A stretch of 64,000 nucleotides of DNA from Arthrobacter sp. ISL-85 (GTDB lineage Bacteria > Actinomycetota > Actinomycetes > Actinomycetales > Micrococcaceae): NCBI RefSeq assembly GCF_018613675.1, contig NZ_JAGGPQ010000010.1:1-64000 (forward strand). Direction: 5' to 3'. Made by a program: the position numbers and the translations under genes. Positions 26,673 to 38,361 of the stretch are shown here, in pieces. The notes beneath the pieces were generated by a model. That model saw only the letters and a list, made by a program, of their open reading frames with translations. It searched no databases and was not told the origin of the DNA. Positions within the stretch are counted from its first letter, which is position 1; every line of letters starts with the position of its first letter.

Positions 26673-27170
26673 ATGAAGCTTGCCGAATTCAACAGCGCGG
26701 ATCCCGCCGCGGCCCAGGCCACCCTCCGGCCCTGCATCAGCGTCAACCGCTGGGTGGAGGCAGTGGCCGGAGCCCGGCCCTTCGCCGGGCGGGAGGAGCT
26801 CCTCGCGTTCGCCGCCCAGGCGGCCAACCCCTTCACACCGGCCGAGGTTGAAGCCGCCATGGCCCATCATCCCCGGATCGGGGAACGCCCGACGGCGGCC
26901 AGCACCGAGGCGTCCCTGTCCCGTTCCGAGCAGGCAGGGGTGGATCCGGCTGATGCCGATGCCGCCGAAGCCCTGGCGCGGGGGAACCGCGAGTATGAGG
27001 AGAAGTTCGGCCGCGTCTTCCTGATCCGGGCCGCCGGCCGCACTGCCCGGGAAATCCTGGCAGCGCTGAACCAGCGGCTTACCAACTCCCCCGAAGAAGA
27101 AGACAGCATCGTGGCGCAGCAGCTGCGCGAAATCGCCGTACTGCGGCTCGAAGGACTGATCAGCGAATGA
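26673..27170 (+). CDS. uraD: 2-oxo-4-hydroxy-4-carboxy-5-ureidoimidazoline decarboxylase
   Basis: A 165-residue OHCU decarboxylase that converts OHCU to S-allantoin, the last step of urate oxidation. It carries the HHPRIGERP active-site motif, an RxFLIRAAGR-like segment (VFLIRAAGRTA) and a terminal region with EEEDSIVAQQLREIAVLRLEGLI. The start at ATG 26673 (MKLAEF) fits the family and keeps the coding region out of the operator at 26567-26581; an upstream in-frame ATG at 26571 lies within that operator. Its end overlaps uraH by 4 bases. Confidence 0.9.
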   Translation: MKLAEFNSADPAAAQATLRPCISVNRWVEAVAGARPFAGREELLAFAAQAANPFTPAEVEAAMAHHPRIGERPTAASTEASLSRSEQAGVDPADADAAEALARGNREYEEKFGRVFLIRAAGRTAREILAALNQRLTNSPEEEDSIVAQQLREIAVLRLEGLISE

Positions 27171-27505
27171 GTGTTTCCCACGTGACAACCCATATCCTCG
27201 ACACCGGGGCCGGGCGCCCGGCGGCGGGTGTCGCCGTCGTCCTTTCACGGAACGACGCCGGCACCTGGCGTGAGCTGGCAACCTCCAGCACCGACGCGGA
27301 CGGCCGCGCCAAGGACCTGGGGCCGGAGCAGTTGGAACCCGGCCACTACAAACTGAACTTCGCCACGGGCGCCTACTACGCGGGCCTGCAGACGCAGACG
27401 TTCTTCCCGGAAGTGGACCTGGTCTTCGAGGTCACCGGCCCCGAGCACTACCACGTTCCGCTGCTCCTGAGCCCCTTCGCGTACTCCACCTACCGCGGCA
27501 GCTAG
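27167..27505 (+). CDS. uraH: 5-hydroxyisourate hydrolase
   Basis: A 112-residue transthyretin-related protein that hydrolyses 5-hydroxyisourate to OHCU. It begins with THILDTGAGRPA and ends with the family signature Tyr-Arg-Gly-Ser, preceded by HVPLLLSPFAYSTYRGS. Start and uraD stop overlap (ATGA). Uricase (or FAD urate hydroxylase), which supplies the substrate, is not in the window. Confidence 0.94.
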   Translation: MSVSHVTTHILDTGAGRPAAGVAVVLSRNDAGTWRELATSSTDADGRAKDLGPEQLEPGHYKLNFATGAYYAGLQTQTFFPEVDLVFEVTGPEHYHVPLLLSPFAYSTYRGS

Positions 27506-27586
27506 TTGGATTTCCGGGTGCCGCAGCGTCAGGCGCGTTAACCCAATGTCACGGCCGTCACAGTTTCCGGCATAGGATCAGGAAGT

Positions 27587-28396
27587 ATGGCTTCGAATAG
27601 AGATCCTGAATCCGATACCGATGCCGAAGGCGGCCAGTCAGGCGGGGTCCAGTCCGTTGAGCGAGCCCTGACTGTCCTGGAGATCCTCGCCAGGGAAGGG
27701 CATGCGGGCGTGAGCGAAATAGCGGAGGAAATGGGGATCCACAAGTCCACCGTCTCCCGATTGATGGGTTCGCTGGTGACACGTGAAATGGTGCACCAGA
27801 ACAGCGAGCGGGGCAAGTACCAACTCGGGTTTGGGATCCTGCGCCTGGCCAGTTCCATTCCCGGCCGGCTGAGCCTGGTCCGCGAGGCACGGCCGGTCCT
27901 GGAAAGCCTGGCCGAGGAATTCAAGGAAACCGTCAACCTTGCCGTCCTGCGCTCCAACTACGCCGTGAACGTGGACCAGGCCATGGGCCCCTCCACCCTG
28001 GCCACCTACGACTGGGTGGGAAGTCTGACCCCGCTGCACGCCACCTCCAGCGGCAAGGTCCTCCTGGCGGCGCTGCCCGCCGAGGAGCGGGACCGCATCC
28101 TGAAGGAGACAGGCCTCGCGGCGCGTACATCACGCACGGTCACCAGCCGGAAGGAACTGGACGCGCAGCTCCTCGACGCCGCGGCCAAGGGGTACGCCGT
28201 GGTGCGCGAGGAATTCGAGATCGGCCTGAATGCCGTGGCAGTGCCCGTCTACAACCACCAGGGCGCCGTGATTGGGGCCGTCAGCATTTCCGGGCCGGCC
28301 TTCCGGTTCGACCCTGAGAAGATTCCGGGGCTGCTGGATACGCTCAAGGAAGCCGGGCTGAAGGTCAGCACCAACATGGGTTACCACAGCCGCTAG
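27587..28396 (+). CDS. IclR-family transcriptional regulator
   Basis: The 269-residue protein has an N-terminal winged HTH (residues about 22-85: SVERALTVLEIL, GVSEIAEEMGIHKSTVSRLMGSLV) and a C-terminal IclR effector domain (HATSSGKVLLAALP, VVREEFEIGLNAVAVPV, GAVSISGPAFRF). IclR proteins with this context (AllR-like) respond to glyoxylate or ureides. Its position after uraDH and the matching operator pairs at hyi and uraD make it the likely regulator of purine/glyoxylate catabolism. A terminator follows. Confidence 0.88.
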   Translation: MASNRDPESDTDAEGGQSGGVQSVERALTVLEILAREGHAGVSEIAEEMGIHKSTVSRLMGSLVTREMVHQNSERGKYQLGFGILRLASSIPGRLSLVREARPVLESLAEEFKETVNLAVLRSNYAVNVDQAMGPSTLATYDWVGSLTPLHATSSGKVLLAALPAEERDRILKETGLAARTSRTVTSRKELDAQLLDAAAKGYAVVREEFEIGLNAVAVPVYNHQGAVIGAVSISGPAFRFDPEKIPGLLDTLKEAGLKVSTNMGYHSR

Positions 28397-28402
28397 GAAC
28401 AA

Positions 28403-28439
28403 CAATGGCCCCGAATCCAAAAGGGCTTGGGGGCCATTG
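28403..28439. terminator. Hairpin terminator after the IclR gene
   Basis: A perfect 10-bp inverted repeat (CAATGGCCCC at 28403-28412 with 28430-28439) with a 17-base loop, 7 bases after the stop codon. Confidence 0.65.
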
Positions 28440-28910
28440 CCTGTTTGCACGCCGTTGCCCGTATGCAGGCGCACCACCGCGACACCCCTCCACGTGGCGC
28501 CGTGGCCAAGCTGCGCGCCCTCCAGTTGCATCCAGCCCGACGGCAGACACACCTAGGGTCCATTCCGCCGGCGGCCCGTCGTCGGCTGTTTCCAGGAACA
28601 GATCCTGGGCGCGGACGGTGCGCAGGAGGAATTCTTTGGACAGCGGTCCGGTCGTATGAGCGGTGCTGCTCATCGCCGATGATGACCAGCCGTCCCACCA
28701 AGCCCTGGGCGCGGGCGGGCCGGGGGGCCGAAGGGCTTGCCCGCGGGGCCCACTATGGCAAGGGGCTACCTAGCGCACCCCCAAAAAGACGCCTCTCGCG
28801 CAACATGAATCGCTGGATGCAACATGCTCAGCCATGGTGTTTCCCGTGTCAAGACCCGTCCGCAGTTGTTATCTGCCGCTCCGTAACATCGCGGCGTTAT
28901 CCGGAAAGCC
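28440..28910. other. Gene-poor region, possible remnant
   Basis: No convincing gene. On the minus strand, a frame from ATG 28673 gives about 50 ordinary-looking residues (beginning MSSTAHTTGPL) before turning into low-quality sequence. It could be the leftover 5' end of a lost gene, but it has no ribosome binding site. Nothing else was recognised here. Confidence 0.3.
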
Positions 28911-28963
28911 TTGACAATAAGAGTGGCATAAATCACTCTGTTGCGTAATACGAAGTTCGTTGC
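28911..28963 (+). promoter_or_regulatory. Betaine-island promoter/operator module A (ABC transporter)
   Basis: TTGACA at 28911-28916, 17-base spacer, -10 CACTCT at 28934-28939. The spacer holds GTG at 28923-28925, eight bases before CAC at 28934, an inverted repeat extending to AGAGTG/CACTCT. GTTGC occurs at 28940-28944 and again at 28959-28963 (19 bases apart). The same arrangement recurs at 39430, 41372 and, on the minus strand, 48448. Confidence 0.65.
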
Positions 28964-29037
28964 GTCCGCCACCTGGGAAACCAGTTCCGAAAGAAGAACC
29001 CCCTTTACCGGGTATGCCGCCCTCCAGCGTCACCCCA

Positions 29038-29076
29038 TGGCAGGTAAGGCACACAGGAGCCGTGCCTCTCCTGCCA
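29038..29076 (+). promoter_or_regulatory. Leader hairpin upstream of the betaine ABC transporter
   Basis: In the roughly 270-base leader, TGGCAGG (29038-29044) pairs with CCTGCCA (29070-29076) and GGCAC (29048-29052) with GTGCC (29062-29066), separated by a symmetric 3+3 internal loop. It could be a regulatory or stability element. It matches no riboswitch class known to me. Confidence 0.4.
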
Positions 29077-29224
29077 CAGATCCCCTACTGACAAGCACGG
29101 CCCGAATACCTCCCCAACGTCGGTACCAGTGCCAGCTCCGGATTCGCGAAGCATCAACACCTTGCACAGCTCTGCCTTCGGCCCAGCCATTGATTACAGC
29201 CTCCACACACGCAGGAGTACAGCA

Positions 29225-30259
29225 ATGAACAACCCCGCCATATCCGTCCGCAACCTTTGGAAGGTCTTCGGGCCAGGGGGAGAGAAGATCCCGGCCAACC
29301 GTGAACTCTCGGCCCTCAGCTCTGCCGAACTCCTCGAACGCACCAGATGTGTGGCGGCGGTCCGCAACCTGAGCTTCGACGTTGCCAAGGGTGAGGTGTT
29401 TGTGGTCATGGGGCTCTCCGGATCGGGCAAATCCACCCTGGTCCGCTGCCTCACCAGGCTGATCGAACCCACCTCAGGGCAGGTCCTGGTTGACGGGAAC
29501 GACGTCCTGCAGGCGGGCACCGCCGAACTCCGGGAGCTCCGCCGGCGCAAGGTGTCCATGGTCTTCCAGCACTTTGGGCTGCTCCCGCACCGCACGGTTC
29601 TGGACAACGTGTCCTATGGCCTGCAGATACGCGGGGCGGGCAAGAGCGAACGCCATGCCAGGGCCCGGGAGATCATCGAACTCGTGGGCCTCAAGGGCTA
29701 CGAGCAGCACTACCCTGACCAGCTGTCCGGCGGCATGCAGCAGCGCGTCGGCCTGGGGCGCGCCCTTTCCGGAGATCCGGACACCATCCTCTTCGACGAG
29801 CCCTTCTCCGCACTGGACCCGCTCATCCGGCGGGACATGCAGGCGGAAGTCATCCGGTTGCACAAGGAAATGGGCAAGACGATGGTGTTCGTAACGCACG
29901 ACCTCTCCGAAGCGCTGAAACTCGGTGACCGGATCCTGATCATGCGTAACGGAGAGCCTGTCCAGTGCGGCACGGGCGACGACCTGGTGGGATCCCCGGC
30001 GGACAAGTACATTGAGGACTTCGTCTCCGAGGTCCCCCGCGCCGACGTCTTGACCCTCAAGTGGATTACGCGTCCCCTTGCGGACACCACGCCACGGGAT
30101 GCCGCGGTGCTCAACTCCCGGCTCATCATTCGGGACGCCATCCCGGCGGTGATGCACTCCTCCTGCCCGGTCCTTGTCGAAGAGGGCGGCCGGATCACCG
30201 GCCAGATCGACCGCGACAGCATTCTTTCGGTGCTGCAAGCGGCAGAAGCGGCGGCCTGA
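29225..30259 (+). CDS. proV: Glycine betaine/proline ABC transporter ATPase (ProV type)
   Basis: A 344-residue ATPase. Walker A is [11 protein letters not shown]-loop [12 protein letters not shown], signature LSGGMQQR, Walker [14 protein letters not shown] and the switch His is in [10 protein letters not shown]. The N-terminal extension ([19 protein letters not shown]) and the C-terminal CBS-like region are typical of ProV/OpuAA proteins. It energises import of glycine betaine or a related quaternary amine. ATG 29225 follows GGAGT, and the stop overlaps the start of the permease gene. Module A upstream is the likely control point. Confidence 0.9.
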   Translation: MNNPAISVRNLWKVFGPGGEKIPANRELSALSSAELLERTRCVAAVRNLSFDVAKGEVFVVMGLSGSGKSTLVRCLTRLIEPTSGQVLVDGNDVLQAGTAELRELRRRKVSMVFQHFGLLPHRTVLDNVSYGLQIRGAGKSERHARAREIIELVGLKGYEQHYPDQLSGGMQQRVGLGRALSGDPDTILFDEPFSALDPLIRRDMQAEVIRLHKEMGKTMVFVTHDLSEALKLGDRILIMRNGEPVQCGTGDDLVGSPADKYIEDFVSEVPRADVLTLKWITRPLADTTPRDAAVLNSRLIIRDAIPAVMHSSCPVLVEEGGRITGQIDRDSILSVLQAAEAAA

Positions 30260-32286
30260 TGTCTGTCCTCCTCCAGGTACGTAAAACTGCACAGCCCGCC
30301 CCTGCCACTGTCTCCGAACCCCGCCGGAGGCCCAGCCGGAGGGCCATCCTGCTGCTCAGCGCCGCCGCCATCTGGATCCTGGGATTCCTTGTCCTCAACG
30401 GCACGGCAACCCTGGCGTTGCCTGCGTCAGAGCTGACGGACCTGCACCGTTCGCTCAACCAGTTCAATGCCTGGGTGGCGGCAAACCGGGCGGACAATCC
30501 CCTCTTCCTCTATGTCTTCACGCCCCTGCGCTCCGCCGTGGACGCAGTGGCCAGCCTCTTCACCACCACTTTCGCCGCCACTGCGACAGGCCTGCGCCTT
30601 CCGGAGATCGGCTGGCTGGGTACCGTGGGCCTGCTGACCTGGATCGCGCTGGCCGTTGGCAATGTGAGGGTGGCGCTCTTAACGGCGGCGGTCTTCGTCT
30701 TTTTCGGTATCCAGGGCTTGTTCGTAGAGGCCACGTACACCTTCGCCCTGGTCCTGACCGCTGTGCTGCTCACGCTGCTGGTGGGCATCCCCCTGGGCAT
30801 CCTTGCAGGCATCTACGGCCGGGTGGCCCGGGTGATAACCCCTGTACTGGATTTCATGCAGACGCTGCCGACGTTCGTGTATCTCGCTCCGCTGGCCCTG
30901 GTCTTCCTTATCGGGCCGGCCTCCGCGGTGATTGCAACGGTGATCTACGCGGCCCCACCGGTCATCCGGCTGACTGCCCATGGCATCCGCCGCATCCCGG
31001 ACAACACCCGCGAAGCGTCCGACTCCCTTGGTACAACCGGACTGCAACGGCTGCTCACTTTGCAGCTGCCCATGGCACGCCGGACCATTGTGATGGGGAT
31101 CAACCAGGGCACGATGGCCGCCCTCTCCATGGTGACAATCGCAGCCTTGATTGCGGCTCCCGGCCTCGGCCAAACGGTAGTGCGGGCACTGCAGTCCCTG
31201 GACGTGGGCACAGCCGTCAATGCGGGCCTCTCCATCGTCCTGTTGGCCATTGTGCTGGACCGGGTGACCACCGCAGCGAGCCGCCGCGCGGAGCCCGGTT
31301 CAGCCCGCAGGCGCCGGCTGAGCCGCAGGACCCGCACCGTCCTCCTGGGGATTTCTTTCGCCGTAGTCCTGGTCATGGTGCAGTTGTCCAGGACCGTGCT
31401 GTGGGCAGCTGCCTTTCCGGCGGACCTCAACCTTGGTCCGCAGATTGTCCAGGCAGTTAACTCGGCGAGCCACTGGCTGCAATCAAACCTGTCCCTCTTC
31501 ACGGTATCCCTGCGGGAAGGGGTTACGGGCGCAGTCCTCAACCCGTTCCAGTCGTTGCTCACGGACACGCCTTTCTACGTCCTCGTCACGGTGATCGCCA
31601 TCGTGGCTTATGCACTGGGCGGATGGAAGCTCGCCACCCTGGCCACCGCGTGCCTGGGTGTCATCATCTACCTGGGCCTCTGGAGCGACTCCATGGTCAC
31701 CCTCGCAGGAACCCTGGTTGCCACAGCAGTGGTAATGGTCCTGGGAATCGTCTTTGGCGTGGCCATGGGCCGGTCCAGCCGGGTCGACCAGTTCCTGCGT
31801 CCACTGCTGGACGCGGGCCAGACTATGCCTTCCTTCGTCTACCTGGTGCCCTTCCTCGGTCTCTTCGGGGCTACCCGGTTCACGGCAATCGTCGCCGGCA
31901 TCATCTACGCCGCCCCTGTGGCCATCAAGATCACTGCTGATGGCATCAGCGGCATTTCCCCAACAGTTGTCGAATCCGCTGTCGCCAGCGGTTCCACACC
32001 CTGGCAGGTCATTACCAAGGTGCAGCTTCCCATGGCCAGGCAATCCCTCGCACTCGCGGCCAACCAAGGACTGATCTACGTCCTGGCCATGGTGGTGGTG
32101 GGAGCGCTCGTAGGCGCCGGCGGCCTTGGATACGACGTCGTCGCGGGCTTCGTCCAGAGCTCGATCTTTGGCAAGGGCCTCGCCGCCGGACTGGCCATCG
32201 TGTTCCTCGGAATCATGATGGACCGGATGACCCAGGCCGCAGCAGCCGCTCCGGCGCGCAGAATCCCCTCCAAATCCACCACGTAA
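30259..32286 (+). CDS. Fused double-domain betaine ABC permease
   Basis: The 675-residue membrane protein contains two complete BPD_transp_1 permease domains in tandem. EAA-type loops occur near residue 250 (REASDSLGTTGLQRLLTLQLP) and near 570 (VESAVASGSTPWQVITKVQLP), each followed by GLGQ- or GLGY-type ends. Normal ProW/OpuAB permeases carry one domain and dimerise, so this is a covalent dimer. ATG 30259 overlaps the ATPase stop. Confidence 0.9.
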   Translation: MSVLLQVRKTAQPAPATVSEPRRRPSRRAILLLSAAAIWILGFLVLNGTATLALPASELTDLHRSLNQFNAWVAANRADNPLFLYVFTPLRSAVDAVASLFTTTFAATATGLRLPEIGWLGTVGLLTWIALAVGNVRVALLTAAVFVFFGIQGLFVEATYTFALVLTAVLLTLLVGIPLGILAGIYGRVARVITPVLDFMQTLPTFVYLAPLALVFLIGPASAVIATVIYAAPPVIRLTAHGIRRIPDNTREASDSLGTTGLQRLLTLQLPMARRTIVMGINQGTMAALSMVTIAALIAAPGLGQTVVRALQSLDVGTAVNAGLSIVLLAIVLDRVTTAASRRAEPGSARRRRLSRRTRTVLLGISFAVVLVMVQLSRTVLWAAAFPADLNLGPQIVQAVNSASHWLQSNLSLFTVSLREGVTGAVLNPFQSLLTDTPFYVLVTVIAIVAYALGGWKLATLATACLGVIIYLGLWSDSMVTLAGTLVATAVVMVLGIVFGVAMGRSSRVDQFLRPLLDAGQTMPSFVYLVPFLGLFGATRFTAIVAGIIYAAPVAIKITADGISGISPTVVESAVASGSTPWQVITKVQLPMARQSLALAANQGLIYVLAMVVVGALVGAGGLGYDVVAGFVQSSIFGKGLAAGLAIVFLGIMMDRMTQAAAAAPARRIPSKSTT

Positions 32287-32363
32287 TGAACCCCTGCAGG
32301 CACCGGGCGCCGGATAGCGTGCCCCGGCTCGAAGACCCTTACACCCCAACAAGGAGAACCAAC

Positions 32364-33341
32364 ATGATGAAAGCTGAAAGGCTGATAAAACGCACCCTGC
32401 CGGCAATGGCCGGAGCTGCTGCAGCCGCCCTTTTGCTCGCAGGCTGCGGAGGTGCGTCGGTAAACCAGACGGCCGCGGCCGCCGGTGCCACCGGAACCCC
32501 GTGCGGCACCGTAAACGTGGCAATGAACGCGTGGGTGGGCTACACGGCAGATGCTGCGGTCTACAGTTACGTGGCCAAGAACAAGCTTGGCTGCTCCATC
32601 GTCCAGAAGGACCTCAATGAGCAGGTTTCGTGGCAGGGGCTCGCGTCCGGCGAAGTAGACCTCATCATCGAAAACTGGGGCCACGCCGACTTGACCAAGC
32701 AGTACATCACTGACCAAAAGGTGGCTGTTGATGCCGGCCCCACTGGTAATGAGGGGCACATCGGTTGGTACGTCCCGCCATGGATGGCAGAGAAGTACCC
32801 GGACATCACAGACGGCCAGAACCTCAATAAGTACGCTTCGCTGTTCACCACCTCGGAATCCGGCGGAAAGGGACAGGTCCTTGACGGCGACCCCGCCTTC
32901 GTCACCAACGATGAGGCTCTGGTAAAAAACCTGAACCTGGACTACAAGGTGGTCTTCGCGGGCTCGGAAGCGGCGCTTATCCAGTCATTCCGCACTGCAC
33001 AGCAGAACAAGACACCCCTCCTCGGTTACTTCTACGAACCGCAATGGTTCCTCTCCGAGGTTCCTTTGAAGAAGGTAAACCTGCCGGCATGGACCGAGGG
33101 CTGCGATGCCAACCCGGAAAAAGTGGCTTGCGACTATCCCACGTACAAGCTGAACAAGATCATTTCCAAAAAGCTCGACGACAGCGGTTCGCCGGCGGCA
33201 AAGCTGGCCAAGGGCTTCACGTGGACCAACGAGGACCAGAACTCTGTTGCCACTGACATCCAGGGCGGCATGACCCCTGAGGCAGCGGCCAAAAAGTGGG
33301 TGGACGCGCACCAGTCGGTGGTTGACAAGTGGCTTAGCTGA
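32364..33341 (+). CDS. Glycine betaine-binding lipoprotein
   Basis: A 325-residue OpuAC-family binding protein. It has a lipoprotein signal ending in Leu-Leu-Ala-Gly-Cys, then the VNVAMNAWVGYTADAAV start that places aromatic residues for quaternary ammonium binding, SWQGLASGEVDLIIENWGHAD, and a Trp-rich middle (HIGWYVPPWMAEKYPD, YEPQWFLSEV). AAGGAG precedes ATG 32364. It delivers substrate to the fused permease and is the third gene of the operon. A terminator follows. Confidence 0.9.
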   Translation: MMKAERLIKRTLPAMAGAAAAALLLAGCGGASVNQTAAAAGATGTPCGTVNVAMNAWVGYTADAAVYSYVAKNKLGCSIVQKDLNEQVSWQGLASGEVDLIIENWGHADLTKQYITDQKVAVDAGPTGNEGHIGWYVPPWMAEKYPDITDGQNLNKYASLFTTSESGGKGQVLDGDPAFVTNDEALVKNLNLDYKVVFAGSEAALIQSFRTAQQNKTPLLGYFYEPQWFLSEVPLKKVNLPAWTEGCDANPEKVACDYPTYKLNKIISKKLDDSGSPAAKLAKGFTWTNEDQNSVATDIQGGMTPEAAAKKWVDAHQSVVDKWLS

Positions 33342-33360
33342 GAAACGTTCCGCCTGCCAC

Positions 33361-33413
33361 ACCAAGGGAAGCAGCCCGAAGGATTTCAGCGCGGACTGCT
33401 TCCCTTGGTTTTG
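33361..33413. terminator. Terminator between betaine transporter and GntR genes
   Basis: A perfect 14-bp inverted repeat (33361-33374 with 33396-33409), followed on the plus strand by TTTTG. It sits between convergent genes. Confidence 0.75.
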
Positions 33414-33466
33414 CCCGAGTGCACGTCCAGGTCACACGCTGTGTCAACGCCCATGAAGCCCAGGGG

Positions 33467-34147
33467 CTACGCCTTGAAGAGCGCTTCCCGCACGGCATTT
33501 TCGAATCCGCTCACGTGGACCGTGGCGAGTTCCGCCGCCCGTTCCTCGTCGCCGTCTATGACAGCCCTCAGCAGGTCGAGGTGTTCGCGGACATGGTGGG
33601 ACAGGTCCGGCAACCGGTCGATCACCATGCACCAGATCCTGGTGGCAAGGTTGTCATAGCGGATGAGGATGTCCTCCAAGTGGGGGTTCGCTGCCGCAGC
33701 GTAAATGCCCTGATGCACCCGGGCATCCAGCTGCAGCGTCTCCGTCATCGTCGCCGCAGCCACATCAAACGCTTCGACCTGCTCAAGGGTGGCACGGAGC
33801 CCGGCCCGGACCGCCGGCGAGGCTACCCGGGCGGCTCGGGCAGCGGCAAGGGGCTCCAGTTGGGCCCTGATCTCCGAGATGAATGAAAGGTCGGTAACGT
33901 CCACGCGGGTGGCAAAGGTCCCGCGCCGCGGGTAAGTCTTCACCAGGCGGTCCAGCTCCAGACGCTTCAGGGCCTCGCGCACCGGCGTCCGCCCGACCCC
34001 CAAGTTCTTGGCGAGGAGTTCATCGTTGAGCAACTCTCCGGGCTTGATTTCCAGCGTAAGGAGCCAGTCCCGGATGCTTTCATAGGCGACGTCAGCCAGC
34101 GATTTCCTCGCGGCGTCGTCCGTAACCGCCAAAGCTTCAAAAGCCAC
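33467..34147 (-). CDS. GntR-family (FCD) transcriptional regulator
   Basis: The 226-residue protein has an N-terminal GntR winged helix (LADVAYESIRDWLLTLEIKPGELLNDELLAKNLGVGRTPVREALKRLE) and a C-terminal all-helical FCD domain with Asp/His residues that usually bind metal or carboxylate ligands (LDARVHQGIY, HVREHLDLLRAV). GTG 34147 has GAGGGGA at 7-base spacing; ATG 34183 is an alternative. Divergent from purU-dmg-fchA-folD, it is the likely regulator of that operon. Confidence 0.85.
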   Translation of the reverse strand: MAFEALAVTDDAARKSLADVAYESIRDWLLTLEIKPGELLNDELLAKNLGVGRTPVREALKRLELDRLVKTYPRRGTFATRVDVTDLSFISEIRAQLEPLAAARAARVASPAVRAGLRATLEQVEAFDVAAATMTETLQLDARVHQGIYAAAANPHLEDILIRYDNLATRIWCMVIDRLPDLSHHVREHLDLLRAVIDGDEERAAELATVHVSGFENAVREALFKA

Positions 34148-34182
34148 GATGAGTTCCCCTCGTCTTGATTCCAGAAAAACCA

Positions 34183-34254
34183 TTGACCTCGCCTGGAGAC
34201 CAGTATACGCTGACATCCAATCTAATATATCAGTCCACAGCTTTTGAATATATC
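34183..34254 (+). promoter_or_regulatory. purU-dmg operon promoter with AT-rich repeats
   Basis: TTGACC (34183-34188), 17 bases and TACGCT (34206-34211) form a plausible promoter. Downstream, AATATATC occurs at 34224-34231 and 34247-34254. The ten bases ATATATCAGT at 34225-34234 recur at 52979-52988 next to the mscR promoter. This fits operator sites for the divergent GntR regulator. Confidence 0.5.
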
Positions 34255-34270
34255 TAGAAGGAGGAGGGGC

Positions 34271-37730
<3,460 letters not shown>

Positions 37731-37734
37731 CACC

Positions 37735-38361
37735 ATGATCGCTTCAGAGACAGTCAGCGGCTACCTCACCCGGTTGGCCGCAAAGCAACCGACGCCGGGC
37801 GGCGGCGCTGCCGCGGCCCTGCACGCGGCCCAGGGCGCCGCCCTGGTGGCCATGGTGGCGCGCTACACCACCGGCGCCAAATACGAGCAGCACGCACCGC
37901 TGGTGCAGCGCATCACTCAGGTTGCCGACGACCTTGTCGCCGAGGCACTGCACCTGGCTGAAGCGGATGAACAGGCCTTCCAGGCAGTCATCGACTCCTA
38001 CAAGCTCCCGTCCGGGACTGATGACCTCAAGGCCGCCCGGGCGGCCGGGATCCAGTCCGCACTCATCCAGGCGGCACAGACCCCTGCCCGGCTCATCAAG
38101 CTGTCGGGGGGCATCGTGGACCTTGCCACCGAACTGTTCGACGTCGCCAATGCCAACGTCATCAGCGACGTTGCCGCGGCCGCTGACGCCGCCCGCGCAG
38201 CTGCCACCACAGCGCGCGTCAACATCGACATCAACGTTGTGGCGGTCAAGGACCCGGAGGCACGCGCGCTGCTGGCCCAGCAGACGGACGGCATTGAAGA
38301 GAAGGTGGTCCTGGCGGCAGATGCCCTCTCGACCCGCGTGCGGGAAAGGATCCTGGGTTGA
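37735..38361 (+). CDS. fchA: Methenyltetrahydrofolate cyclohydrolase (FTCD_C/FchA type)
   Basis: A 208-residue, mostly helical protein of the formiminotransferase-cyclodeaminase C-terminal family. The N-terminus has QPTPGGGAAAALHAAQGAALVAMVARYT, the folate-binding and catalytic signature. It hydrolyses 5,10-methenyl-THF to 10-formyl-THF. It begins 5 bases after dmg, and its stop overlaps the TTG start of folD. FolD is usually bifunctional, so a separate cyclohydrolase in the operon is notable. Confidence 0.9.
   Translation: MIASETVSGYLTRLAAKQPTPGGGAAAALHAAQGAALVAMVARYTTGAKYEQHAPLVQRITQVADDLVAEALHLAEADEQAFQAVIDSYKLPSGTDDLKAARAAGIQSALIQAAQTPARLIKLSGGIVDLATELFDVANANVISDVAAAADAARAAATTARVNIDINVVAVKDPEARALLAQQTDGIEEKVVLAADALSTRVRERILG

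Noticed and set aside
28365..28673. 102-codon minus-strand ORF in the gene-poor region
   Set aside because: No ribosome binding site; the second half is low-complexity and overlaps the terminator of the IclR gene. Kept only as a possible remnant.
28939..28963. Palindromic reading of the GTTGC region as an IclR operator
   Set aside because: Pairing breaks after three bases in each copy; the 19-base direct repeat is the only consistent feature.
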